Below, piece after piece: positions 16,405 to 25,709 of a stretch of DNA of 64,000 nucleotides. Both the position numbers and the translations under genes were made by a program. The notes under the pieces were generated by a model. It worked only from the letters and a program-made list of their open reading frames with translations, was not told the DNA's origin and did not search any database. Numbering within the stretch: the first letter of the stretch is position 1; each line of letters starts with the position of its first letter. This DNA is from Sulfurimonas sp. HSL-1656 (GTDB taxonomy: Bacteria; Campylobacterota; Campylobacteria; Campylobacterales; Sulfurimonadaceae): contig NZ_CP147915.1 of the NCBI RefSeq assembly GCF_039645585.1, forward strand, positions 310,001 through 374,000. Direction: 5' to 3'.

Positions 16405-16611
16405 TCAGTCGTTTTCGGTCAACTCCGCCTTGAGGCGTTCGTAGGTACCGATGTCGATCTCCCCGCGGGCGAGGCGTTCCTCGAGGATCTCCAGGGCCCG
16501 GGAGCGGCGGCTGCGGCCGTCGCGTCCGGTTGCCACGTAAAGCACGGCGACGATAATGATGAAAGGCAGCAGCCACCACAGTCCCATCCAGCCCATGCCG
16601 AAGGTATGCAT
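16405..16611 (-). CDS. SHOCT-domain small membrane protein
   Basis: 68 residues: an N-terminal Met/Trp-rich segment MHTFGMGWMGLWWLLPFIIIVAVLYV forming one membrane span, then a SHOCT motif RALEILEERLARGEIDIGTYERLKAEL. Such small proteins often sit in metal-export operons. Here it is 20 bases after the CopB-type ATPase and precedes the response regulator. The function is unknown; a metal-related accessory role is inferred from location. Confidence 0.8.
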   Translation of the reverse strand: MHTFGMGWMGLWWLLPFIIIVAVLYVATGRDGRSRRSRALEILEERLARGEIDIGTYERLKAELTEND

Positions 16612-16631
16612 CTTCTCTCCTTTGTTGAAAA

Positions 16632-18659
16632 CTACACCATCAGGTCACGGCGTTTCAGCCGCTGCGCGTTGAGCGCGACGATAACGGTGCTTATGGACAT
16701 CAGCACGGCGCCGAACGCCGGGCCGATGACGATGTCCCAGGGGGCGAGGACCCCGGCCGCGAGGGGGATGGCGACGAGGTTGTACCCGCTCGCCCACCAG
16801 AGGTTCTCTTTCATCTTGCCGTAGGTGCGCCGTGAAAGCCGTACGGCATCCACGACGCTGCAGAGGTCGCTTTGCGTGAGGATGATGTCGGCGCTGTCGA
16901 TGGCGATGTCCGTACCGGCGCCCACCGCGATGCCGATGTCGGCCCCGGTGAGCGAGGGGGCGTCGTTGACCCCGTCGCCGACCATCGCGACGCGTCTGCC
17001 CTGCTCCCGGAGTGCGTTGACAAAGGCGAGTTTTTCATCGGGCAACAGCCCCGAACGGTAACGGTCGATGCCCGTCTTCCCGGTGACGGCGGCGGCGACG
17101 GCTTCGTTGTCACCGGTCAGCATCCAGGACCGGATACCGAGCAATTTGAGTGCCGCAACGGCATCCGCGGAGGTGTCGCGGATCTTGTCATCGAGCAGGA
17201 TGACACCGACGGTGCGGCGGTCGACGACGACCCAGACCGTTGTCGAGGCCGTCTGTTCGAACTGGCGCAGCGGCGGAGGGATCTCAAAGCCCTCGCGCTC
17301 AAGGAGCTGCGGGCCGCCGATCATGACCGCATGCCCGTCGACCTGGGCCGAGGCCCCGATGCCGGGAATCGCCTTGAAGGCCTCGGCCTGCATCGGGCGG
17401 AGGCCCTGGGCGTCGGCATAGGCGGTGACGGCGCGGGCGATGCTGTGCTCGGAGTCGCGTTCCAGCGCGGCCGCATAGGCGAGCATTGTATTGTCATCTT
17501 CTGTGGCGGCTGTTCTGGTGACGGCGAGGCGCCCTTCGGTGACGGTGCCCGTTTTGTCAAAGCAGATGGTATCGATGCCGCGGAGGGCTTCGAAGGCCTG
17601 CCGGTTGCGGATCAGTATGCCCGATTTCGCCGCGAGCGACGTCGAGATGGCGACGACCAGCGGTACGGCGAGGCCCAGGGCGTGGGGGCAGGCGATAATG
17701 AGGACGGTGACGCTGCGCAAAACGGCATCGGCGGGGGAGACGAGCGCCGCCCAGACGGCAAAGGTGGCACTCCCCGCGGCGAGCGCGGCATAAAAGAGCC
17801 ACCCGGCCGCGCGGTTGGCCAGGTCCTGGGTATGCGAACGGCTCTGCTGGGCCTCTTTGACGAGGGCGATCACCTGCGACAGGTAGCTTTCGCTGCCGGC
17901 CTTGTCGATACGGACGCGCAGGGCACCGTCGAGGTTGAGGGCCCCCATGAAGAGCGTCGCTCCGGCGGTCTTGAAGACGGGTTTGGACTCTCCCGTGAGC
18001 AGGGCTTCGTTGACGGTGCTCTCCCCCGCTTCGACCGTGCCGTCCGCGGCAATGTTCTCCCCGGGCCGTACGAGGATGAGGTCGCCCGGCTGCAGGGCAC
18101 TGACGTCGACACTTTCCGAGGTGCCGTCCCGGTTCAGCCGCGTTGCCGTTTTGGGCATCAGCCGTACGAGGTCTTCAAGGGCGTTGGAGGCGCCGAGGAT
18201 GCTTTTGGCTTCGATGTAGTGGCCGATCAGCATGACGTCGATCAGGGTGGCCAGCTCCCAGAAAAAGGCTTTGCCGCCGGGGAAGAAGAGGGTGGAGACG
18301 GAGTAGCCGTAGGCGACGGTGATCGCCATCGATATCAGGGTCATCATTCCCGGCCGGCGCGCTTTGAGCTCGTCCAGCGTCATCGTCAGGAAGGGTTTGC
18401 CGCCGTAGAGGTAGATGAAGGTGGAGAGCAGCGCGGTCGCCACATCGCGGTAAGGGAAATCGATGCGGAAACCGGCCCAGCTCTGCAGCATCGGCGAGAA
18501 GAGCAGAATGGGGACGGTGACGATCAGCGAAACGATGAAGCGCCGCCGCATCTCCTCCATATGGTGCATATGTCCCATGCCGCCGTGCCCATGCCCCGCA
18601 TGTTCGGAGTGGTCATGCGCATGTGCATGTTCATGGTGCGTCATATGATCGTGTTCCAT
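16632..18659 (-). CDS. copB: CopB-type copper-translocating P-type ATPase
   Basis: 675 residues. The N-terminal His/Met-rich tail (repeated [22 protein letters not shown]) replaces the CXXC domains of CopA. The transmembrane ion site is [16 protein letters not shown], not CPC, which is the mark of P1B-3 CopB pumps. The actuator has LTGESKP, the phosphorylation site is DKTGTVTEG, the nucleotide domain has SEHSIARAV, and the hinge reads [12 protein letters not shown]. It exports copper (or silver) from the cytoplasm. Downstream of the efflux operon, in line with the SHOCT and two-component genes. Confidence 0.93.
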   Translation of the reverse strand: MEHDHMTHHEHAHAHDHSEHAGHGHGGMGHMHHMEEMRRRFIVSLIVTVPILLFSPMLQSWAGFRIDFPYRDVATALLSTFIYLYGGKPFLTMTLDELKARRPGMMTLISMAITVAYGYSVSTLFFPGGKAFFWELATLIDVMLIGHYIEAKSILGASNALEDLVRLMPKTATRLNRDGTSESVDVSALQPGDLILVRPGENIAADGTVEAGESTVNEALLTGESKPVFKTAGATLFMGALNLDGALRVRIDKAGSESYLSQVIALVKEAQQSRSHTQDLANRAAGWLFYAALAAGSATFAVWAALVSPADAVLRSVTVLIIACPHALGLAVPLVVAISTSLAAKSGILIRNRQAFEALRGIDTICFDKTGTVTEGRLAVTRTAATEDDNTMLAYAAALERDSEHSIARAVTAYADAQGLRPMQAEAFKAIPGIGASAQVDGHAVMIGGPQLLEREGFEIPPPLRQFEQTASTTVWVVVDRRTVGVILLDDKIRDTSADAVAALKLLGIRSWMLTGDNEAVAAAVTGKTGIDRYRSGLLPDEKLAFVNALREQGRRVAMVGDGVNDAPSLTGADIGIAVGAGTDIAIDSADIILTQSDLCSVVDAVRLSRRTYGKMKENLWWASGYNLVAIPLAAGVLAPWDIVIGPAFGAVLMSISTVIVALNAQRLKRRDLMV

Positions 18660-18701
18660 GGCGTTCTCCTCACTGCTATCATAGAACGTTTCCGTGCACG
18701 C

Positions 18702-18710
18702 AGTGTGCAG
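18702..18710 (+). promoter_or_regulatory. AGTGTGCAG motif upstream of copB
   Basis: AGTGTGCAG lies 43 bases upstream of the copB ATG, inside a TGCAC/GTGCA inverted repeat (18695-18709). The same nine bases occur 50 bases upstream of the TolC-type gene at 24441-24449. A shared response-regulator site is a hypothesis. Confidence 0.35.
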
Positions 18711-18726
18711 ACGTCCCTTCCGTCGT

Positions 18727-19038
18727 TTATTTCGTCGCGTTGTACTCCAGCGTCAGCTTGCCGGTGTCGGGGTCCCGGACACAGTCGTAAATCGCTTCAA
18801 CCGTCTGCGCATTCATGACGCACCCCATGCGCGGATCGTCCGTAGACATCTGGGTGAGGACCGCACGCTGTTTCTTCGCCAGCTCCGAGCTGCCGCTGAC
18901 CATATTGGCCCCGCATTTGCCGGCCCCGCATTTCATGGCCCCGGCCGTCGGGGTGTCGGATGCTTTTTTCTGATCGCTGCAGCCTGCGAAGGCGATGAGC
19001 GCTGCGAGCAGCGCGGCGGTATAAAGAGTCTGTTTCAT
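18727..19038 (-). CDS. Small cysteine-bearing lipoprotein of the copper block
   Basis: 103 residues. Signal sequence and lipobox FAGC (LLAALIAFAGCSD) predict a lipid-anchored periplasmic protein. It has a short CGAGKCGANM stretch near residues 38-47 and later cysteines in MGCVMNAQ and YDCVRDP, a layout suited to metal binding. Its ATG overlaps the CusA-like stop by four bases. No named family recognised; the role as a periplasmic copper-binding accessory is inferred from context. Confidence 0.7.
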   Translation of the reverse strand: MKQTLYTAALLAALIAFAGCSDQKKASDTPTAGAMKCGAGKCGANMVSGSSELAKKQRAVLTQMSTDDPRMGCVMNAQTVEAIYDCVRDPDTGKLTLEYNATK

Positions 19039-22000
19039 CTGTTTTCCTTTGGTGTGGCGTGGGCAGTGTTGCCCGGTTGTTGGTTCAAGTGGCGCCGCTC
19101 GTACATCTCGTAGAGAATCGGGATGATGAGGAGGCTGAGCAGTGCCGAGGTGACGATCCCGCCGAGCATCGGGGCGGCGATACGCTGCATCACCTCACTG
19201 CCGACCCCGTGGGTGTACATGATGGGGGCGAGGCCGGCGAGGATGGAGAAGACCGTCATCAGCTTGGGCCGCACCCGTTTGACGGCCCCCTCATTGATCG
19301 CCGCCTTCAGGGCCTCGGCATCGAAACGGTCGCCCAGCGCCGCGCGGGAGGCCTCCACGCTGTCGGTGAGGTAGACGATCATGACGATCGCCGTCTCCGC
19401 GGCGATCCCCAGCAGGGCGAGAAAACCGACGACGACGGCGATGCTCATGCTAAAGCCGAGCATCCAGACATAGAAAATGCCGCCCAGCAGCGCAAAGGGG
19501 AGCGTCAAAAAGACGATCAGGGTCGCGGCGAAGCGGCGCAGCGAGAGGTAGATGAGCAGCAAAATCACCGCCAGCACTGCCGGGATGATCCACTGCATCT
19601 TCTCCATGGCCGAGGCGAGGTACTCCGCCTGGCCCGCCCACTCCATGTGGTAGCCCGGCGGCAGCGGGAAGTCCGCGAGGGCCTTCAGCGCCGCTTCTTT
19701 GTAGGCGACGGCGCCCACACCCGGGCGCGGCGTGATGTAGACATAGGTGACCGGCGTCGCCATTTCGCTCTTGATGACCGAGGCGCTTTCGCGGTAGCGG
19801 ACGTCGGCGAAGGTGGTGAGGGGGACGAATCCCAGCGGCGTCTTGATAGGAAGGGCGCGGATATCGTCGAGGTTCCGCCGCTCATCCTCCTCGAGCCGCA
19901 GGGCGACCGGGTAGCGTTCGATCCCTTTGTAGAGTGTCGTCACCTTCATGCCGCCGATGGCCGCGCGGGTGGTTTCGAGCAGGGCCGTCTTTGCCAGCCC
20001 GTAGCGCTGCAGCGCCGTTTCGTTGATGTCGATGTCGATGTAGTAGCCCGCGGCGGAGCGGTCGGCAAAGACAGACTGGGATTCGGGCAGCGGCATCAGT
20101 TTCTGTTCGATATCCCATGCCAGCCGCTGCAGCGTCGCGGCGTTGCTGCCGTAAAGCTTGATGCCCACGGGGGTGCGGATGCCGCTTAGGAGCATATCGA
20201 TCCGGCCGCGGATGGGGTAGGTCCAGGAGTTGACAAGCCCGGGGACCTGGAGGGCCGCCTCCATATCGTTTCGCAGTTGTTCAAAGGTCATCCCCTCCCG
20301 CCACTTCGAGGGGTCTTTGAAGGTGATGATCGTCTCCAGCATCCCCAGGGGTGCGGGATCGGTGGCGGTGTCGGCACGCCCCCCTTTGCCGAAGACCGTT
20401 TCCACTTCCGGGAAGCTCTTGAGGATCTTGTCCGTCTTCTGCGTCAGCGCCTTGCTCTGGTCGATGCTGATCCCGAACGGCGTCACCGGCATGTACATGA
20501 ACGTTTGTTCATTGAGCATCGGCATGAACTCCCACTCGAGCTTCTCGTACAGCGGCGCGATGGCGACGAGCAGCGCGAGGGAGGCGGCCAGGACGACGTA
20601 GCGCAGCTTCAGTCCCCACGCCAGCAGGGGCTGGTAGAGCCAGAGGAAGAAGCGGTTGATGGGGTTGGCGGTCTCTTCGCGGATGGGGCCGCGGATAAAG
20701 AGGACCATCAGCACCGGCACCAGCGTGACGGCGAGAATCGCGCCCGCGGACATGGCAAAGGTCTTCGTGAAGGCCAGCGGGGTAAACAGCAGCCCCTCCT
20801 CGCCCGAGAGCGCGAAAATGGGGAGGAAAGAGACGACGACGAGGGCGAGGGCGAAGAAGATGGGGCGTCCCACCTGCTGTGCCGCCGCCACGACCGTCTC
20901 GGCGTGTTCAGACGGTGTGAGCTCGCGGCCCAGCTCCCCGCGTTTTTTGCGCAGCCGCTTATGGGCGTTCTCGATCATGACGATGCTCGCGTCCACGACG
21001 GTCCCCAGCGCGATGGCGATCCCGCCGAGGCTCATGATGTTGCTGCCGATGCCGGCCAGTTTCATCAGCCCGAAGGTCGCCCCGATCACGAGCGGCAGCA
21101 CGAGCAGCACGATGAGCGATGAGCGCAGGTGCAATAAGAAAAGGCCGATGATGATCACGACGATGATGCTCTCCTCGACGAGGGTGTCCGTGAGGGTACC
21201 GATCGCTTTGTCGATCAGTCCGGAGCGGTCGTAGGCGGTGACAACGTCGACCCCGTCGATGTGCAGGGCGGCCATTTTCGCCTTGATCCGCTGGATGACG
21301 CTGTAGACGTCCTCGCCGTAGCGCACCATCACGATCCCGCCGACGACTTCGCCCTCGCCGTTAAGGTCCGCCATCCCCCGGCGGGCGGCGGGCACGACCT
21401 CTACTCTCCCCAGCTGCGCGAGGGTGACGGGGATGCCCTCTTTGACGGTGACGACGAGGTCGCGGATGGCGTCCAGGTCTTCGAGGTAGCCCTTCGCCTG
21501 CACCATCCACTCGAAACCGTTCTGGATGACGATGCGCCCGCCGGTATCGTTGTTATTTTGCCGCAGTACCCGCACAACGTCGCCGACGGAGAGACCGTAG
21601 CGGATAAGCGCGTCGTTGTTCACGGTGAGCTGGAAGGTCGGCACGAAGCCGCCTACGGTCGCCACGTCGCTGACGCCGTCGACGCCCATCAGGGCGTATT
21701 TGAAGTAGTAGTCCTGCAGGGTGCGCAGCTCGGCGAGGCTCTTCGTTTGCGACGTCAGGGCGTACTCATAGACCCAGCCCACCCCCGAGGCGTCCGGCCC
21801 CAGGGCGACTTCCATCCCCTCGGGCAGCTTGCTCTGGATGCTTGCCAGCTGCTCCAGGACCCGTGAGCGGGCCCAGTAGAGATCGGTCCCCTCCTTGAAG
21901 ATGATGTAGACGAGCGCGTTTTCATAGGTGGAGAAGCCGCGTACGGTGCGGATATCGGCGATGGAGAGGAACTGCGACACCAGCGGGTAGGTCCCCTGGT

Positions 22001-22187
22001 CCTCGACGATCTCGGGGCTCTGCCCCTTCCAGGTGACCTGCACGATTACCTGGGGCGGGGAGAGGTCCGGCAGGGCGTCGAGCGGCGTCGTCATCATCGC
22101 CCGGTAGGCGCCGAAGATGAGAAAGAGCGTCGCCATAAGGACGAGAAACCGGTTTTTGACGCTGAAGGCGATAAGGCGTTCGATCAT
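19035..22187 (-). CDS. cusA: CusA-like heavy-metal RND efflux pump
   Basis: 1050 residues, the normal HME-RND length. The TM4 block reads ALGTVVDASIVMIENAHKRL, like CusA (AMVDAAIVMIENAH), and lacks the DFG-type aspartate typical of CzcA divalent pumps, which favours Cu(I)/Ag(I). Two large periplasmic loops and 12 membrane spans are visible. It would form a trimer with the CusB-like adaptor and a TolC-type outer-membrane channel, exporting copper to the outside. Gap to cusB three bases; overlap with the next lipoprotein gene four bases. Confidence 0.93.
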   Translation of the reverse strand: MIERLIAFSVKNRFLVLMATLFLIFGAYRAMMTTPLDALPDLSPPQVIVQVTWKGQSPEIVEDQGTYPLVSQFLSIADIRTVRGFSTYENALVYIIFKEGTDLYWARSRVLEQLASIQSKLPEGMEVALGPDASGVGWVYEYALTSQTKSLAELRTLQDYYFKYALMGVDGVSDVATVGGFVPTFQLTVNNDALIRYGLSVGDVVRVLRQNNNDTGGRIVIQNGFEWMVQAKGYLEDLDAIRDLVVTVKEGIPVTLAQLGRVEVVPAARRGMADLNGEGEVVGGIVMVRYGEDVYSVIQRIKAKMAALHIDGVDVVTAYDRSGLIDKAIGTLTDTLVEESIIVVIIIGLFLLHLRSSLIVLLVLPLVIGATFGLMKLAGIGSNIMSLGGIAIALGTVVDASIVMIENAHKRLRKKRGELGRELTPSEHAETVVAAAQQVGRPIFFALALVVVSFLPIFALSGEEGLLFTPLAFTKTFAMSAGAILAVTLVPVLMVLFIRGPIREETANPINRFFLWLYQPLLAWGLKLRYVVLAASLALLVAIAPLYEKLEWEFMPMLNEQTFMYMPVTPFGISIDQSKALTQKTDKILKSFPEVETVFGKGGRADTATDPAPLGMLETIITFKDPSKWREGMTFEQLRNDMEAALQVPGLVNSWTYPIRGRIDMLLSGIRTPVGIKLYGSNAATLQRLAWDIEQKLMPLPESQSVFADRSAAGYYIDIDINETALQRYGLAKTALLETTRAAIGGMKVTTLYKGIERYPVALRLEEDERRNLDDIRALPIKTPLGFVPLTTFADVRYRESASVIKSEMATPVTYVYITPRPGVGAVAYKEAALKALADFPLPPGYHMEWAGQAEYLASAMEKMQWIIPAVLAVILLLIYLSLRRFAATLIVFLTLPFALLGGIFYVWMLGFSMSIAVVVGFLALLGIAAETAIVMIVYLTDSVEASRAALGDRFDAEALKAAINEGAVKRVRPKLMTVFSILAGLAPIMYTHGVGSEVMQRIAAPMLGGIVTSALLSLLIIPILYEMYERRHLNQQPGNTAHATPKENR

Positions 22188-22190
22188 TCC

Positions 22191-23195
22191 CTACTCCAGT
22201 CCGCTGATCTGGGCGTCGGCGTCGAGCATGAAGAGGGCGTCGCCGGCGACTTCATCCCCGGCGTTCAAGCCCGAAACGACCTCGAAGCGATCCTTGTCGA
22301 GGGGTTTGACCTCGATCTTGACGGGTTCGAAAACCCCCTTGAAATCCCCGGCGCGGAAGACGTACCATGCGCCGTTTTTGCGCAGCACGGCGGTGCGGGG
22401 CAGGGTGAGCAGCGGCAACGCCGCCGCCGCCGCAGTGACCGTGGCGTACATGCCCGGCAGCAGCTCGCCGCGGGGATTGTCGACGGCGAGACGCAGGGTG
22501 ACCGTGGCCGCCTTGGGGTCGATGTCGGGGTAGAGCGTGAGTTTTTTGGCGGGGTAGGCCCGCTCCACGCCGCTGACGCTGACCGTGAAATCGCTCAGGG
22601 AGGCGAGCCGCGGCAGCTCCTGCTGGTAGAGCGCGGCCTCGACCCAGACGCGCTCAAGGTTGACGATCGTAAAAAGCTTCATGCCCGCTTTGAAGGCGGA
22701 GCCCTCAACGACGCTCTTTTCAAAAAGCCACCCCGATGCCGGGGCGTGGATCGTGGTGAGGGAGGCGGCTTTCATCCCGGAGCGGACCGCGTCGATCTCG
22801 GCGCGGCTGACACCGAGCAGGGTGAGCTTTTCGCGGAGGCTGCGCAGCATCTCCGGGCTGGGGCGCGTCGCGTTGAAACGCAGGGCGGTGAGGTAATCCT
22901 CCTTCGCCTGGAGCACTTCGGGCGAGTAGACCTCGGCCAGCGCCTCGCCCTTCTTGACCCGGCGGTAGCGCGTATCGGCGTAGAGTTTCTCAACATAGCC
23001 GCCGAACCGCGGCGATACGTCGTACATGCGGGAATCTTCGGCGCGGACAAAGCCGTAGTTGGTCTGCGCCCGCGCGGCGCTGGTCTGCTGTACTTTGACC
23101 GTTTTGACGGCGAAGAGCTGTTCGACGCTCGGCCGCTCATCGGCACAAAGCAGCAGGGGCAGCAGGGCTGCGAGGACTAGGATGTGTTTTCTCAT
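22191..23195 (-). CDS. cusB: CusB-like membrane-fusion adaptor protein
   Basis: 334 residues. N-terminal signal peptide (LVLAALLPLLLCAD). HlyD/CusB fold: a barrel/lipoyl region with RFGGYVEKLYADTRYRRVKKGEALAEVYSPEVLQAKEDYL and the return strand TTIHAPASGWLFEKSVVEG. The helical hairpin is short. It bridges the RND pump and outer-membrane channel. Shorter than E. coli CusB, lacking the extra N-terminal Met-rich segment. Overlaps the TolC-type gene by four bases. Confidence 0.9.
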   Translation of the reverse strand: MRKHILVLAALLPLLLCADERPSVEQLFAVKTVKVQQTSAARAQTNYGFVRAEDSRMYDVSPRFGGYVEKLYADTRYRRVKKGEALAEVYSPEVLQAKEDYLTALRFNATRPSPEMLRSLREKLTLLGVSRAEIDAVRSGMKAASLTTIHAPASGWLFEKSVVEGSAFKAGMKLFTIVNLERVWVEAALYQQELPRLASLSDFTVSVSGVERAYPAKKLTLYPDIDPKAATVTLRLAVDNPRGELLPGMYATVTAAAAALPLLTLPRTAVLRKNGAWYVFRAGDFKGVFEPVKIEVKPLDKDRFEVVSGLNAGDEVAGDALFMLDADAQISGLE

Positions 23196-24391
23196 TTGAT
23201 CTCTCCCGTCAATGCTTTGAGGCGCGCGCCGGCGCGGAGGTAGTCGGCTTTCGCGGCGATGCGCTGTTCGTCGAACCGGAGCTTGCGTTCGAGCAGGTCG
23301 AAATAGTTGAAGAGGTCGCTGCCGCTGCGCAGTTTCGCGTCGCTGAGATCGACCATGTGTTCCACCTGGGGCAGGCTCTCCTCGGTGATGATGCGGTAGG
23401 TGCGGTAGGCCTCGGTCAACGCCGCGTAGGCCGCTTCGATCTCGCTGCGCAGCTGCAGGCGGTAGTCGGCGGCTGCCTCCGCCGATGCCAGCTCCGCTTT
23501 CCGCGCCGCTTCGGTGTCGTCGCGCTCCGCGCCGTAGAGCGGCAGCGCCGCACCGACGGTGAGGCTGAGGTAGTCGGGGTGGGCTTCGCGGTAGTAGTAG
23601 CCGACCATCACGAAGGGGTCGGCGTTGGCCGAGAGTGCTTTGACCTTTGTCTCCGCCGCCGCGGCCTTCTGGTCGGCTGCTTTGACGCGGTAGATCCGGT
23701 TGTTCTCCAGCCGCTGCAGGTAATTTTCCAACGGCGGCGGGGGCGCAACCGCTTCATCGGCCTCGACGGTGTCGAAGGGGGCCTGCACGAGGTAGGCCAG
23801 CCGCGCTTTTTGCGCCGTGAGCATCGCCGTGAGCTTTTCCCGGCGCACGGCGATGTCGGAGCGGAGCAGTTCTGCGGACATGATCCCCATGTGGCGGTCG
23901 CGCTGGGTGGAGGCGTAGGCCGTGTTAAGGGCGATGTTCTGCTCAGTCAGTTCCAGGTAGTTTTGCAAGACGCCCAGGCGCGCGTTCAGTTCGGCGACGG
24001 TGTAGGCGCGCAGCCGGATCCGCTTGGCCAGCTCCGCCTGCGCCGCCTCGAGGGAGGCGAAAAGCACGGCTTTCTGTGCCCGCACCTTCTCCCCCGCCGC
24101 GCCGCGCTTCCCGAACCAGGGGAATTTCTGCCGGATACTGACGGAGGTGAACTGCATTGGCTCGAGGGTCCGGTCCATGGGGTCGTCGAACTGGATGTCG
24201 TTGATGCCGACAAGCAGCTCCGGATTGGCGAAGAGGGAACTTTTGTCCTCCAGGGCGTCATAGGCGCCGAGGCGCTGTTCGATCATCTTCAGCGAGTGGT
24301 GCTGTTCAAGCGAGCGGTCGATCAGGGTGTCGATCCCCTCGGCCCGGAGCGCGGCGGCAGCGAACAGCAGGGCTAAGAGCGGGCGGAACAT
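23192..24391 (-). CDS. TolC-family outer-membrane efflux protein
   Basis: 399 residues from the ATG starting MFRPLLALLFAAAALRAEG, which is a signal peptide; the upstream extension is not. Two outer membrane efflux domains (internal repeat) are rich in coiled-coil helices, with LANPELLVGINDIQF typical of Cus/Czc-linked TolC proteins. First gene of the TolC-CusB-CusA-lipoprotein-CopB-SHOCT-regulator run, transcribed leftward. The intergenic region to 24552 is shared with a divergent permease gene. Confidence 0.9.
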   Translation of the reverse strand: MFRPLLALLFAAAALRAEGIDTLIDRSLEQHHSLKMIEQRLGAYDALEDKSSLFANPELLVGINDIQFDDPMDRTLEPMQFTSVSIRQKFPWFGKRGAAGEKVRAQKAVLFASLEAAQAELAKRIRLRAYTVAELNARLGVLQNYLELTEQNIALNTAYASTQRDRHMGIMSAELLRSDIAVRREKLTAMLTAQKARLAYLVQAPFDTVEADEAVAPPPPLENYLQRLENNRIYRVKAADQKAAAAETKVKALSANADPFVMVGYYYREAHPDYLSLTVGAALPLYGAERDDTEAARKAELASAEAAADYRLQLRSEIEAAYAALTEAYRTYRIITEESLPQVEHMVDLSDAKLRSGSDLFNYFDLLERKLRFDEQRIAAKADYLRAGARLKALTGEIK

Positions 24392-24440
24392 CGGTCTCCT
24401 TTTGAGTGAATAGGGAATGATACTGCGGCTGTGTGTAAGA

Positions 24441-24449
24441 AGTGTGCAG
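24441..24449 (+). promoter_or_regulatory. AGTGTGCAG motif, part of an 11-bp-period direct repeat
   Basis: GTGTGTA at 24431-24437 and GTGTGCA at 24442-24448 repeat with an 11-base period, as expected for OmpR-family regulator sites. The motif lies 50 bases upstream of the TolC-type gene. The same nonamer lies upstream of copB (18702-18710). Confidence 0.4.
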
Positions 24450-24551
24450 GTCAACCTTAGCGCCCGGACATAAAAACGGTAAGCTTGGCGGATAAAAGCG
24501 GGTTATAAAACGTTTCGTCGGACAATAGCGTTTTCGCATGAAGGAATAGCC

Positions 24552-25703
24552 ATGGAGTTTCTGCTTCTGTTTTGGGGTGCACTGGTCGAGCTGAGCAATG
24601 CGATGGCCCCCTACATCGTCTTCGGCCTCCTTTTCGCCGGGATCCTGCACGAACTCGTTCCCGACGCGCTGGTCACGAAGCACCTGGGCAGCGACAACGT
24701 GGCTTCCGTCGTCAAGTCGACCCTTTTCGGCATCCCGCTGCCGGTCTGCTCCTGCGGGGTGATCCCGCTGGCGACCTCCATCAAGAAGAGCGGGGCGAGC
24801 CACGGGGCGACGCTCAGCTTTCTCATCTCGACGCCCATCACGGGCATAGATTCCATCCTCGCGACCTACGGGATGTTCGGATGGGCCTTTACCCTCTACC
24901 GTGTCTTCACCTCCATGCTGATGGCGATGCTCGCCGGGATCCTGACGAACCTGTTCGGTTCGGAGCCGGAGCCCGCGCCTGCCCAAAAAGCTCCGGCCTT
25001 CTCGATGGCCGCCCCGCCGAAACAGGCCGCGCCGGTCGGCTTCAGCATGGCCGCTCCCACCAAAGAGGAGGCGAGCTGCTGCAGCTCCGGCTGCGGCTGC
25101 GAAACGGAAACGAAAAAACGCTTCTCGATGGGCGGTGCGCTGCGCTACGCCTTCGTGACCCTGCTCGGCGACATCGCCAAGCCGCTCTTCTGGGGGCTCA
25201 TCGTCGGGGCGCTGATCACCGTGGCGATCCCCGAGGACCTCGGCACGCTCCTGGCCGAGAACAGCTGGCTCTCCTATCTCATCGTCATCGCTGTCGCCGT
25301 GCCGATGTACGTCTGCGCGACGGCCTCGCTGCCGATTGCCGCGGGGCTGATGCTCTCTGGGGTGAGCGCCGGGGCGGCCTTCGTCTTCCTCAGCGCGGGC
25401 CCCGCGACGAACACCGTCACCATCGGCGTCGTGAAAAAGATGCTGGGAACAAGGGCCCTCGCCATCTACCTGGGCACCATCACCGTCGCCAGCGTCGTTT
25501 TCGGGCTCATGCTCGACTGGCTCTTTATCCGGGCCGAGATCGACCCGAAGGCACTGGTGCATCTGCATGAAGAGGCGGGCATCATCGCCGTCGCCTCGTC
25601 ACTGCTGCTCTGGGGATTGGTGCTCTACTTTATCGCCAAGCCGTGGTTCCGAAAAAAGGAGGCCGCATGCTGTTCGGGGGAGTCCTGCGGCTGCGAATCG
25701 TGA
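24552..25703 (+). CDS. SO_0444-type Cu/Zn efflux permease
   Basis: 383 residues, full-length COG0701 permease. The first half has PLPVCSCGVIPLATSIKKSGASHGATLSFLISTPITGIDS, the signature of SO_0444 proteins. A cytoplasmic loop near residues 175-190 holds a cysteine cluster (SCCSSGCGCE) and the C-terminus repeats it (ACCSGESCGCES), both likely metal-binding. It lies divergent to the copper efflux operon and probably shares regulation with it. Zinc or another thiophilic metal is also possible. Confidence 0.88.
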   Translation: MEFLLLFWGALVELSNAMAPYIVFGLLFAGILHELVPDALVTKHLGSDNVASVVKSTLFGIPLPVCSCGVIPLATSIKKSGASHGATLSFLISTPITGIDSILATYGMFGWAFTLYRVFTSMLMAMLAGILTNLFGSEPEPAPAQKAPAFSMAAPPKQAAPVGFSMAAPTKEEASCCSSGCGCETETKKRFSMGGALRYAFVTLLGDIAKPLFWGLIVGALITVAIPEDLGTLLAENSWLSYLIVIAVAVPMYVCATASLPIAAGLMLSGVSAGAAFVFLSAGPATNTVTIGVVKKMLGTRALAIYLGTITVASVVFGLMLDWLFIRAEIDPKALVHLHEEAGIIAVASSLLLWGLVLYFIAKPWFRKKEAACCSGESCGCES

Positions 25704-25709
25704 TGGGAT

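Noticed and set aside
16872-18818. 648-codon plus-strand reading frame
   Set aside because: It lies antisense to the well-supported copper ATPase gene. Its product is a low-complexity Gly/Asp/Arg-rich string with no family motif, as expected from a GC-rich shadow frame.
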